In this document: positions 8,019-15,811 of the stretch, in pieces | Layout: each line of letters begins with the position of its first letter | Position numbering within the stretch: position 1 is the stretch's first letter | From: Scybalousia_A sp964626385 | Lineage (GTDB): Bacteria; Bacteroidota; Bacteroidia; Bacteroidales; P3 | Length of the DNA stretch: 39,097 nucleotides | Assembly (NCBI GenBank): GCA_964626385.1 | Contig: CAZVEO010000009.1 | Span: 1-39,097 of the forward strand | Reading direction: 5' to 3' | Program-made: the position numbers and the translations under genes | Notes under the pieces: model-generated | Told to the model about the DNA's origin: nothing | Seen by the model: only the letters and a program-made list of their open reading frames with translations | Database searches by the model: none

Positions 8019-10028
8019 TTATTTTTCTATTATAAACTTCTTTGCCTCTAAATTGTTTATTCTAACAAAATAAACTCCGTTTTCAAAATCTTTAAGATTT
8101 ATTTCAATAGGAGTGCTTGAATGATTATTGTTTTGATAGACAACCACGCCACTGATATTGGTTATAACAACGTTTGCATTCTTTTCTTTTGTGTTTATAA
8201 ACAATTTTTCTTTGGCAGGGTTAGGATAAATTGTGAAGTTACTCTCGTTTGCCACATCTTTTATAGAGGCAATAGGCTCAACGGTAAGATTCAAAACTAC
8301 TATACTATCGCAACCTTCTATTGTTTGTAAAGAAAGAGTATATTCTCCGCTTTGATTTTCATTGAAGCCGTTTTGTGTATAAGTTTCTCCCTCGGTAATA
8401 GTAGCATCTATTGTTTGAGAATAGGACGGATTGATGTTTAGGGTAAGAGTAACAATGCTATCGCATCCGTCCCATGTTTGTAATTCAGCAGTATATACTC
8501 CTTGTTGAGTATAGGTTATATTATTAAATTCAAAACTTTCTCCCTCGCAAATATTTTCTTCCAATGTGATAGTAACATTTTCACAAGGTGTAGGTAAAAC
8601 CACAAGATTCAAAACCACTATACTATCACAACCGTTTTCTGTCTGTAATGTAAGAGTGTATTGTCCGCTTATATTTTCGTTGAAGCCGTTTTGTGTGTAA
8701 GTTTCTCCTTCAAAAATAGTATCATTTATATTTTGGTTATAAGTAGGATTTACATTAAGAATAAGTACTTGTATTTCTGCAATACTATCGGTTGTAATGT
8801 TAATAGTATCAAAATAGACTCCGTTTTCAGTTAATTCCTCGCCGTTAAAAGTAAAACTTTGACCTTGACAAATAGTTTCTGTTACGGTGTCATAAGTAAC
8901 ATTTGGATTAGACATATAGTCCAAAACAAGATTTTCTACTCCAACCATAATTTGTCCAGTATTATAAGGAGAACCTACTCGTAGAGAAATATATTTACCA
9001 CTGCCGGTATAATTGCTAAAATCAACATCAAAAGGGAACCACTCCTGACCACCTTGTTGACGCTCTGGTATCATTAAGGTATCAACAGCAACGAATGTAT
9101 TGATACTATCTGGGTCATCCATCACACCAACTATAAGTTTGCCATTTGGATAATAATTTGAAGCATCAAAAGCGATGTGTAATGTATTGACGTTAATATT
9201 GTTTGCAAGCTTTGGTAGAGAAGCCACCATTATCTCACCTCCATAAACATCCATAAAAGCCAACCAATTAGTATGGTTATATCCATTTACCAAAGTGGTA
9301 GGATAACGCATACCTTGGAAAAAATCATAATCTATCATAGTCCAACAATCAGATACTGTTGCCCAGCCCCAAGTGTCAAAGTTTTCACTAAATGGCAGAT
9401 TTTTAATTGTACAATCATCGTCCTCGTTTTCTTCTACCAACTCAGGTCCTGTTACATCATCTACAAAAAACCAAGTATAAGCCTCTGGGTCAGAGAAAAC
9501 TATCGCAACATAAATTTCTTGTCCTATATAAGTAGATAAATCAACTTCATATTCATCCCAACCGGTAAACATTTCAGCGGTTTCTACTTGTAAAAGAGGT
9601 GTTGGGTTAAAATCTTCTTTTGCATTGCTTGAAGTGGAAACTAAAACGGAAAACTTTCCTTCATATGGAACCATATTATCTACGAACAAATTAAATTTAA
9701 AAACATCTGTTACAGAAGTTACCTTTAATTTGGGACTTATCATATAGATTTTTGCATCCGGGTCCATACAATATTGAAACAATATCCATATAGAAGCAGG
9801 GTTACTTAACGTTCTACCCGACCAAGTCAATGTATTATCATTAGGGTCCTCAACCCAAAGGTCTACCTCCAACTCATTTTCATATTCCTGCACTCCGTCT
9901 AATATAAATGTCCAATTAGATGGTAGGGAGGTTGTGTCGCTATCAAAGTTTTCATTTAAGGTATTTTGTCCATAGCCAATAAAAACAAAGGCTAAGAGTG
10001 TAGTCAATAAAACAAACTTTCTTTTCAT
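8019..10028 (-). CDS. Secreted protein with T9SS type A sorting domain and choice-of-anchor-J-like modules
   Basis: There are 669 residues. A signal peptide (MKRKFVLLTTLLAFVFIGYG) is followed by two jelly-roll modules of the choice-of-anchor J/MAM-like type (about 22-195 and 205-370; note NENFDS and SENFDT at their starts). Next come about four short beta modules with EGETYTQNGFNEN and GCDSIVVLNL repeats (about 375-590). The C-terminal domain (about 598-669: IYPNPAKEKLFI, NGVYFVRI, KKFIIEK) is a type A sorting signal recognised by the type IX secretion system, so the protein is predicted to be exported to the cell surface or medium. No protease or glycosidase motif is seen; binding or adhesion is a guess. 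Two of the beta modules are also very similar in DNA, suggesting recent duplication. The gene has its own promoter and terminator. Confidence 0.88.
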   Translation of the reverse strand: MKRKFVLLTTLLAFVFIGYGQNTLNENFDSDTTSLPSNWTFILDGVQEYENELEVDLWVEDPNDNTLTWSGRTLSNPASIWILFQYCMDPDAKIYMISPKLKVTSVTDVFKFNLFVDNMVPYEGKFSVLVSTSSNAKEDFNPTPLLQVETAEMFTGWDEYEVDLSTYIGQEIYVAIVFSDPEAYTWFFVDDVTGPELVEENEDDDCTIKNLPFSENFDTWGWATVSDCWTMIDYDFFQGMRYPTTLVNGYNHTNWLAFMDVYGGEIMVASLPKLANNINVNTLHIAFDASNYYPNGKLIVGVMDDPDSINTFVAVDTLMIPERQQGGQEWFPFDVDFSNYTGSGKYISLRVGSPYNTGQIMVGVENLVLDYMSNPNVTYDTVTETICQGQSFTFNGEELTENGVYFDTINITTDSIAEIQVLILNVNPTYNQNINDTIFEGETYTQNGFNENISGQYTLTLQTENGCDSIVVLNLVVLPTPCENVTITLEENICEGESFEFNNITYTQQGVYTAELQTWDGCDSIVTLTLNINPSYSQTIDATITEGETYTQNGFNENQSGEYTLSLQTIEGCDSIVVLNLTVEPIASIKDVANESNFTIYPNPAKEKLFINTKEKNANVVITNISGVVVYQNNNHSSTPIEINLKDFENGVYFVRINNLEAKKFIIEK
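8285..8756 (-). repeat. Internal duplicated module in the T9SS protein gene
   Basis: About 155 bases at 8285-8438 closely match 8604-8756, an offset of about 319 bases. Both encode the module with EGETYTQNGFNEN and GCDSIVVLNL. The intervening module (GVYTAELQTWDGCDSIV) is related but more diverged. Confidence 0.75.
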
Positions 10029-10073
10029 CTTTTTTATACTTTTTAGTTATTTCTTCTTCTTTTTTTTGATTTG

Positions 10074-10081
10074 CAAAAGTA
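10074..10081 (-). promoter_or_regulatory. Promoter -7 box of the T9SS protein gene
   Basis: Minus-strand TACTTTTG, with a TTG 20 bases upstream. It fits the Bacteroidota consensus and gives a leader of about 40 bases. Confidence 0.6.
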
Positions 10082-10140
10082 TACACTTTGCCACACCCTC
10101 ACAATACTATAATTTAGGTATTTTATCTTTATTAATACTC

Positions 10141-10350
10141 ATTTTTTAGTAATACACCCACAGGCACAGTCTGTTCTATAAGGGCAAAGCCGTTAAAAAA
10201 AAGTAGAGGCTACACCATAAGCCACCCTGTGGGTGCAGCCTGTGGTTGCGGCTTTGTCCTTATGCTAACTCATAAAAACCTATGTTAATCTATAAAAAAA
10301 CGAAAAAAAGTAATGGCTCTGCCCTTATAAAAGTAGGCTGAGCCTACAAA
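10141..10350. repeat. Repeat island B: R2 motifs in inverted orientation
   Basis: No gene is seen. R2 (TATAAGGGCAAAGCCGTTA) is at 10167-10185, inside a 36-base block (10151-10186) that matches 33738-33773 at 32 positions. An inverted R2 (TAATGGCTCTGCCCTTATA) is at 10311-10329. Between them lie the palindrome CACCCTGTGGGTG (10223-10235) and a TATGCTAACTCATA block. The inverted R2 pair looks like short terminal inverted repeats of a ~160-bp unit, but no target-site duplication is visible. Confidence 0.7.
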
Positions 10351-10399
10351 AATCGGTTTACTGAGAATCAATGAGTTACAAAAAAAAAGTGTGCACGCG

Positions 10400-10431
10400 T
10401 TTGGTCAGGTCAAAAAATGTTCGTAACTTTG
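10400..10431 (+). promoter_or_regulatory. Promoter inside R1 copy B
   Basis: TTTG (10400-10403), 20 bases, TAACTTTG (10424-10431). Boxes and spacing are identical in all three R1 copies although the spacer itself varies. Transcription would start near 10438 and run through the hairpin towards ligA. Confidence 0.75.
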
Positions 10432-10500
10432 TAAGAGAAAAAGATACCTACCACAAAATTCCCGTTTTTTACACTTGTAACTACTTGATAATCAATGATA

Positions 10501-10538
10501 ACGAATCTTCGTTTCGATTTCTCGAAACGAAGATTCGT
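10501..10538 (+). other. R1 hairpin, copy B (17-bp stem, TTTC loop)
   Basis: ACGAATCTTCGTTTCGA pairs perfectly with TCGAAACGAAGATTCGT around the loop TTTC. The stem recurs exactly at 33500-33537, where the loop is GAAA, its reverse complement. A further AAACGAAGATTC 21 bases downstream could compete for the left arm. Confidence 0.9.
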
Positions 10539-10845
10539 CGAAATAAAACGAAGATTCATTTTTATAAAACCCGCTTAAAGAAAAATTTTTCTTCGAAAAA
10601 CCTCTCTAAAATGCTGATTTTTAAGAAAAAAGCCAGATTTTGACCCTTAAAAAAGGGTTAACTCTTTGATAATCAATAGTAGCACCCTTATTTTTGACTT
10701 ATAAATACCTATTTACGAAATTTCCTAAAAAAAAAATTTTACCTCTTTTTTAACAAATTTTGAAAGGGTTGTAATTAAGTTTGTACGGGCATAATCGTTA
10801 CCTTTTATTTTATACCATTATACAACAAAATTTGTCAAAAAATTG

Positions 10846-10853
10846 TATCTTTG
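10846..10853 (+). promoter_or_regulatory. ligA promoter -7 box with ATACAA/TTGTAT inverted repeat
   Basis: TATCTTTG fits TAnnTTTG, 21 bases before the GTG start. ATACAA (10820-10825) and TTGTAT (10843-10848) form an inverted repeat around it. The same arrangement precedes the lipoprotein gene at 33961 (33911-33916 and 33935-33940). Confidence 0.55.
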
Positions 10854-10874
10854 CAAAAAACAAAAGAGTAAAAA

Positions 10875-12899
10875 GTGGATACAGTTAAGCAACAAATAGA
10901 GCAGTTACGCAAACAAATAAATAAGTATTCATATGAATATTACGTTTTAGACCAACCTACAATAGAGGATATTGAGTTTGACAATTTGATGAAGGAATTG
11001 GAAAAGTTGGAAAAACAATACCCTGAGTTTATTTCTCCCGATAGTCCAACCCAAAGAGTGGGAGGAGAAATAAACAAAGAATTTAAACAAGTGGAACATC
11101 GTTTTCCTATGCTTTCTTTGTCAAACACTTATAGCAAAGAAGAAATATCTGATTTTGTAAGCAGAGCGGAACAAAACCTTAATAAGAAAGATTTGGAATG
11201 GGTATGCGAATTAAAATATGATGGTTTGGCTATAAGTCTTCTTTATGAAAATGGTAAATTAGTACGGGCAGTAACACGTGGTAATGGTGTGGTTGGGGAT
11301 GATGTAACTGCTAATGTAAAAACAATACCTTCTGTGCCTTTGAGTTTGCAAGGCGAGGGCTTCCCTTTGGAGTTTGAAATTAGAGGAGAAGTTATCTATC
11401 CTCACAAAGCCTTTGAGCAGTTTAATAAAAAGAGAATAGAAAACGGAGAAGAACCCTTTGCTAATTGTAGAAACGCAGCCTCTGGAAGTTTGAAACTACA
11501 AGACCCTAAACAAGTAGCACAAAGAAAACTTGATTGCTTTCTTTATTTTTTTATGGGTGATAATATACAAGAACCAACTCATTATCAAAGATTATTAAAA
11601 GCGAAGGAATGGGGCTTTAAAACCGGCAACTTTTTTACAATAGCCAAAAATATAGATGAGATTATAAATTTTATAAACTATTGGGACAAAGAGCGTTTTG
11701 ACCTTCCTTTTGATATAGACGGCATTGTTATCAAACTTAATGAAGTAAAATATTGGGATGTTTTGGGCTTTACAGCAAAATCTCCTCGCTGGGCAACGGC
11801 TTATAAATTCAAGGCAGAGCAAGCCTTTTCCACACTTAACAATATAGAGTATCAAGTTGGGAGAACCGGAGTTATTACTCCTGTGGCAGAGTTTGACCCT
11901 GTGCATTTGGGAGGTACTATAGTAAAGAGAGCCACTCTGCACAACGCTGACCAAATGGAAGTACTTGGGCTTTGCAAAGGAGATACCCTTGTAATAGAAA
12001 AAGGAGGTGAAATTATTCCTAAAATAGTAGAGGCGAAACACAATACTTCTTTGGGAGAAAAAGAGGAAAAGTTGCACTTTATTACCCAATGTCCTGTCTG
12101 CGGTGCTAAGTTGGTCAAAGAGGATGACCAAGCCGGTTGGTTTTGTCCAAACTATAATCATTGTCCTCCTCAAATACTTGGACGTTTTCAACATTTCATT
12201 TCAAAAAAAGCGATGAATATAGATACCTTGGGTGGAGAGAAAATGAGATATCTTCTAAATAGCAAGAAGGTAACAGATTTTGCTTCTTTGTATGATTTGA
12301 AACAAGAGGATATAGTAGGAGTGTATTTTTCTGACGATGGGAAAAAAGTTTCAATCCAAGAAAAGGGGGCAAAAAATATAACTAATGCTATAGAAGAGTC
12401 CAAACAAGTACCTTTTGAGCGAGTATTATTTGCTTTGGGAATAAGATATGTTGGAGAGGTAGGAGCAAAGACAATAGCACAATATTTTGAATCTGTTGAT
12501 AACTTGCAAAAGGCAAGCGTAGATGAATTGCTTAATGTAGAAGATGTTGGACAAACTATAGCCAATAGTGTTTATATGTGGTTTCATAAGGAGGAAAATC
12601 TTTTAGAGATAGAAAAGTTAAAAGAAAAGGGGGTACAATTTCAAATAAAAAAAGAAGAAAAAAATAATATCTTACAAGGTAAAACTTTTGTAGTCAGCGG
12701 TACTTTTAGCAACTTTTCTCGTGATGGTATAAAAAAAGCAATAGAGCAGAATGGTGGTAAAAATGTATCCTCCCTTTCCTCAAAAACCAATTACCTTGTT
12801 TGCGGAGAAAAGATGGGACCAGAAAAGAAACGAAAGGCTAAAAGTTTGAATATAGCAATGATAACAGAGGAAGATTTTATAAAAATGTTAAATCAATAG
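10875..12899 (+). CDS. ligA: NAD-dependent DNA ligase LigA
   Basis: LigA seals nicks in DNA during replication and repair, using NAD+ as adenylate donor. The 674 residues show all the usual parts: N-terminal Ia domain with the NAD-binding YYVLDQP and SPTQRVGG; nucleotidyltransferase with the adenylated Lys114 (CELKYDGLAIS); OB-fold; four-cysteine zinc finger (CPVCGAKL to FCPNYNHC); helix-hairpin-helix domain (about 440-585); and a C-terminal BRCT domain (ILQGKTFVVSGTF to the end). The start is GTG, chosen because the family N-terminus begins just after it and no ATG lies nearby. It is preceded by repeat island B and followed after 10 bases by the phosphopantetheinyl transferase gene, a likely operon. 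Confidence 0.97.
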   Translation: MDTVKQQIEQLRKQINKYSYEYYVLDQPTIEDIEFDNLMKELEKLEKQYPEFISPDSPTQRVGGEINKEFKQVEHRFPMLSLSNTYSKEEISDFVSRAEQNLNKKDLEWVCELKYDGLAISLLYENGKLVRAVTRGNGVVGDDVTANVKTIPSVPLSLQGEGFPLEFEIRGEVIYPHKAFEQFNKKRIENGEEPFANCRNAASGSLKLQDPKQVAQRKLDCFLYFFMGDNIQEPTHYQRLLKAKEWGFKTGNFFTIAKNIDEIINFINYWDKERFDLPFDIDGIVIKLNEVKYWDVLGFTAKSPRWATAYKFKAEQAFSTLNNIEYQVGRTGVITPVAEFDPVHLGGTIVKRATLHNADQMEVLGLCKGDTLVIEKGGEIIPKIVEAKHNTSLGEKEEKLHFITQCPVCGAKLVKEDDQAGWFCPNYNHCPPQILGRFQHFISKKAMNIDTLGGEKMRYLLNSKKVTDFASLYDLKQEDIVGVYFSDDGKKVSIQEKGAKNITNAIEESKQVPFERVLFALGIRYVGEVGAKTIAQYFESVDNLQKASVDELLNVEDVGQTIANSVYMWFHKEENLLEIEKLKEKGVQFQIKKEEKNNILQGKTFVVSGTFSNFSRDGIKKAIEQNGGKNVSSLSSKTNYLVCGEKMGPEKKRKAKSLNIAMITEEDFIKMLNQ

Positions 12900-12909
12900 T
12901 TATTTTGTT

Positions 12910-13515
12910 GTGAAGTTCTTCGTTTCCAAAATAGAGGATTTAACAAAAATATTTCCGATTGATAAAACTTTGTCAGATAAGGAAAAAGTATCTTTGTTAG
13001 CAAAAAAGTTTTTGATAGAAAAACTCAAAAACCATGGATATGATTTTGATTTTACTATAGTTAAAGATGACAAAGGGAAGCCTTTTTTTGAAAAAAATAA
13101 AAAATGTTTTTTCAATATAAGCCATACAAAAGGTTATGTTGCTATATGTTTTGATAATACTCCCATAGGTATAGATATAGAGCAAGTTAGAAAAAACAAA
13201 ATGCCCATAGCGGAAAGATTTTTTCACCCAAAGGAAGTGGAGTATTTGAAACAAATAAATGATTTTTGTTTAAAGGATAAAAGGTTTTCCAATATAGATT
13301 TGGCTTTTACTCAATTATGGACAATAAAGGAGGCTTACGTAAAAATGAAAGGGAAGGGTATTGCAAACAATTTTAAAAACATAGATTTATCTCCGAAAAG
13401 TTTTTCTTTTAATCAAAAATTCTTTACCAAAGAGATGGAAATACAAACTTTTTTCCTTTCCAAAGAAAGTCTATTTCTTTCTATTTGTGAGAAAAGAAAA
13501 GTTTTTTTGCTTTGA
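12910..13515 (+). CDS. 4'-phosphopantetheinyl transferase (Sfp-type)
   Basis: Sfp-type enzymes move the phosphopantetheine arm of CoA onto a serine of acyl or peptidyl carrier proteins. The 201 residues carry the family signatures: NISHTKGYVAI, GIDIEQVR (Mg2+ ligands Asp89 and Glu91) and the WTIKEAYVKMKGKGI block (Trp137, Lys140, Glu141, Lys145). The start is GTG, 10 bases after ligA, so expression is probably coupled to it. No polyketide or peptide synthetase is near, so the likely target is the fatty-acid acyl carrier protein; that is an inference. The protein is Lys- and Phe-rich like its neighbours and shows no sign of damage. Confidence 0.9.
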   Translation: MKFFVSKIEDLTKIFPIDKTLSDKEKVSLLAKKFLIEKLKNHGYDFDFTIVKDDKGKPFFEKNKKCFFNISHTKGYVAICFDNTPIGIDIEQVRKNKMPIAERFFHPKEVEYLKQINDFCLKDKRFSNIDLAFTQLWTIKEAYVKMKGKGIANNFKNIDLSPKSFSFNQKFFTKEMEIQTFFLSKESLFLSICEKRKVFLL

Positions 13516-13517
13516 TA

Positions 13518-13548
13518 TTTGGACAAATGAAATAATATTGTATTTTTG
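13518..13548 (+). promoter_or_regulatory. Promoter of the deoxyhypusine-synthase-family gene
   Basis: TTTG (13518-13521), 19 bases, TATTTTTG (13541-13548): a full consensus match. The leader to the ATG is about 110 bases and contains GACGCTGTG (13565-13573), which can pair with CACAGTGCGTC (13615-13625) with a two-base bulge. Confidence 0.75.
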
Positions 13549-13663
13549 CAAACTGAAAAAAATAGACGCTGTGGTATTTGAGTAATAATAAACAAAAACT
13601 TTTTTTGCAGTGTTCACAGTGCGTCCGCTCAAAAAGGGTTGATTAAAAAACTTATAAACTTTT

Positions 13664-14683
13664 ATGGAAAAAAAAGATTTATTACAAGAAACCATTAAAC
13701 ACATTGACATCAAAGCCATTGATTCTACACCTATAATCAATGCAATGCGTAACATGTCTTTTGCTTCAAGGGAAACAGCCAACGCTGCCGATATACTTGA
13801 AAGTATGATAGAAGACAAAGAGTGTTCTAATATTCTAACGCTTGCCGGTTCTACATCTGCTGGAGGTTGTATGCAAGTTTATGTAGAAATGGTAAAAAAC
13901 AATATGATAGATGCTATTGTTTCTACCGGTGCTTCTATTATAGATATGGATTTGTTTGAAGCCTTGGGCTTTAAGCATTACAAAGGCTCTCAATTTATGG
14001 ACGATATGACTTTGAGAGATAACTATGTTGATAGAATTTACGATACCTACATAGATGAGGATGAGTTGCAAATTTGCGACAATACAATTAAGGAAATAGC
14101 AGATAGTTTGGAGCCAAGACCTTATTCCTCTCGTGAGTTTATTTATGAAATAGGCAAATGGTTGGCTTCGGGTAATGCAAAGAAAAAAGATTCTTTGATT
14201 CAGGCTTGTTATGAAAACAATGTACCTATCTTTTGTCCTGCCTTTTCGGATTGCAGTGCTGGGTTTGGACTTGTAATGCATCAAGTAGCTAACCCTGATA
14301 AACATCTTTCTATAGATTCAGTAAAAGATTTTCTTGAACTGACTAATATCAAAATAGCCTGCGGTACAACAGGTCTGTTTATGATAGGAGGAGGAACTCC
14401 AAAGAATTTTGCTCAAGATACGGTTGTCTGTGCAGAGGTTTTGGGACATGAGGTAGATATGCATAAATATGCTGTTCAGATAACTGTTGCCGATGTTAGA
14501 GATGGAGCATGTTCTTCTTCTACATTAAAGGAGGCTGGTTCTTGGGGTAAAGTTTCTCCAAAGTATGAACAAATGGTTTATGCTGAGGCTACTACTGTAC
14601 TTCCTCTTATAGTATCATATGTTTATCACAAAGGAGAATGGAAAAACAGAAAGAAAAGAGAATTTCAGAAACTCTTTAAATAA
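13664..14683 (+). CDS. Deoxyhypusine synthase family protein
   Basis: The family joins the aminobutyl group of spermidine to a lysine (eukaryotic/archaeal eIF5A) or, in bacterial relatives, to other amines such as putrescine, giving homospermidine. Bacteria lack eIF5A, so the target here is unknown. The 339 residues contain the NAD-binding region LAGSTSAGG (60-68), STGASIIDMD (87-96), IACGTTGLFMIGGGTPKNF (231-249) and the catalytic lysine block AGSWGKV with Lys296, which corresponds to Lys329 of the human enzyme. The active site therefore looks complete. No agmatinase or arginine decarboxylase gene lies beside it. It has its own promoter and a structured leader, and is followed by a hairpin and the acyl-CoA reductase gene. 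Confidence 0.88.
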   Translation: MEKKDLLQETIKHIDIKAIDSTPIINAMRNMSFASRETANAADILESMIEDKECSNILTLAGSTSAGGCMQVYVEMVKNNMIDAIVSTGASIIDMDLFEALGFKHYKGSQFMDDMTLRDNYVDRIYDTYIDEDELQICDNTIKEIADSLEPRPYSSREFIYEIGKWLASGNAKKKDSLIQACYENNVPIFCPAFSDCSAGFGLVMHQVANPDKHLSIDSVKDFLELTNIKIACGTTGLFMIGGGTPKNFAQDTVVCAEVLGHEVDMHKYAVQITVADVRDGACSSSTLKEAGSWGKVSPKYEQMVYAEATTVLPLIVSYVYHKGEWKNRKKREFQKLFK

Positions 14684-14703
14684 AAACTTATAGTCAATAA
14701 AAG

Positions 14704-14750
14704 AATTAGTGTTCATTAAGAAAAAATATATTCTTTAATGAGCACTAATT
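14704..14750 (+). promoter_or_regulatory. Hairpin covering the acyl-CoA reductase start codon
   Basis: AATTAGTGTTCATTAA (14704-14719) pairs with TTAATGAGCACTAATT (14735-14750): 16 pairs, one of them G-U, around a 15-base A/T loop. The right arm contains the ATG at 14738-14740. It may end transcription of the upstream gene, limit translation of the downstream gene, or both. There is no strong U-tract after it. Confidence 0.7.
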
Positions 14751-15811
14751 TTATACTTACAAATGAGTATTTAAATCAAAAAAAACTTATGAATGGAGAT
14801 AAAATAATTGATGCTTTGGTGTTTTTAGGGAAAGATATAGTGGAAAACATAGAAAAAGAACCCTATCTATCTATGTATGAGAGGGCGAGAGAAAACAATG
14901 CTTGGTTCTTAAAAGAAAATATAAAGTATGCGTTAGAACAAATACTTATTTGGCTGAATAGAGAGAACTTATCAAGGTTTGTAGGCAAATATTCTCAAAA
15001 TTCTAATTCAAAAAATCTTGCTATTGTTTGTGCAGGTAATATTCCTGCTGTTGCTTTTCATGATATTGTTTGCGGTTTGCTTTCGGGCTGTGTTGTACAA
15101 GTAAAACTATCCTCAAATGATAAAATAATTATTCCCTTTCTTGTGGAAAGAATGCAGACAAAATTTGATTTATCTATAAGTTTTGTTGATAGAGTAAGAA
15201 ATTTTGACCTTATAATTGCCACAGGTAGCAATAACACATCTGCTTATTTTGACTCTTATTTCAAACAATACCCAAAGATTATCAGAAAATCTCGTTCCTC
15301 TATGGCTGTAATTACAAATGAGGACGATATTTGTGGTTTGGAAAATGATGTTTTTATGTATTTTGGTTTGGGGTGCAGAAATGTTTCTCTTTTGTTTTTA
15401 CCTTTGGGTTATGATATAAACAAGATAAAGCAACAATTTAATAAATATTCTTATCTAATTGATTTTTATAAATATAAAAATAATTATGATTATAGAAAAG
15501 CCATGTTTTTGATGAGTAGAATAGAGTGTGAAGATATGGGCTTTTGTCTTTTGCAAAACAAAGAGGATTTACATTGCAATATAAGTGTAGTCAACTATAC
15601 TTATTATCAAGATAAAGAATATGTTAATAATTTTATTTCTAATCATAGCGAGGAGTTGCAATGTGTGGTAGCGAATAATTTTGAAGTAAAACCAAATATT
15701 GATAAAATACCTTTTGGCAAAGCACAAAGTCCTTTATTGAATGATTTTGCCGATAGAGTGGACACAATGTTATTTTTGAATAAAAACATTATATCGGCTT
15801 TGCCATTATAA
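14738..15811 (+). CDS. LuxC-type acyl-CoA reductase
   Basis: This family reduces acyl-CoA (or acyl-enzyme) to a fatty aldehyde with NADPH. The 357 residues match the Bacteroidota LuxC-like type: NNAWFLKENI, VCAGNIPAVAFHDIVCGLLSG, LIIATGSNNTS and FGLGCRNVSLLFLP with the catalytic Cys213. The ATG at 14738 is inside a strong hairpin; ATG 14789 (residue 18) is an alternative start that would keep all conserved blocks. The last dozen residues (FLNKNIISALPL) are encoded by the first unit of a 57-bp tandem repeat, so the C-terminus may have been replaced. The aldehyde's use is unknown; the gene lies downstream of the deoxyhypusine-synthase-family gene. Confidence 0.85.
   Translation: MSTNFILTNEYLNQKKLMNGDKIIDALVFLGKDIVENIEKEPYLSMYERARENNAWFLKENIKYALEQILIWLNRENLSRFVGKYSQNSNSKNLAIVCAGNIPAVAFHDIVCGLLSGCVVQVKLSSNDKIIIPFLVERMQTKFDLSISFVDRVRNFDLIIATGSNNTSAYFDSYFKQYPKIIRKSRSSMAVITNEDDICGLENDVFMYFGLGCRNVSLLFLPLGYDINKIKQQFNKYSYLIDFYKYKNNYDYRKAMFLMSRIECEDMGFCLLQNKEDLHCNISVVNYTYYQDKEYVNNFISNHSEELQCVVANNFEVKPNIDKIPFGKAQSPLLNDFADRVDTMLFLNKNIISALPL

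Larger units (their letters stand above)
10351..10740 (+). repeat. R1 dispersed element, copy B (full)
   Basis: A 390-bp non-coding repeat that aligns end to end with copy C (33350-33737), roughly 85% by eye. In order: a TTGATTATCAA-like site (10360-10374), GTGCACGCG, a promoter (10400-10431), a second TTGATAATCAAT (10485-10496), a 17-bp hairpin (10501-10538), a direct repeat of AAACGAAGATTC at 10546-10557, and a third TTGATAATCAAT (10666-10677). There is no transposase, and the ends are not inverted repeats of each other. Confidence 0.9.

Noticed and set aside
10167..10329. Inverted R2 pair as the ends of a complete miniature transposon
   Set aside because: The ends are imperfect and no target-site duplication flanks them, so I list them only as repeats.
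10371..10643. 90-residue ORF across R1 copy B, with a similar ORF in copy C (33388-33579)
   Set aside because: The frame runs through the promoter and the perfect hairpin, and the copies differ in length and end. The similarity is explained by the DNA repeat, not by a protein.
10351..10740. R1 as an insertion sequence
   Set aside because: There is no transposase gene and the element ends are not inverted repeats.
11595..12194. 199-residue minus-strand ORF inside ligA
   Set aside because: It is fully antisense to the conserved ligA coding sequence.
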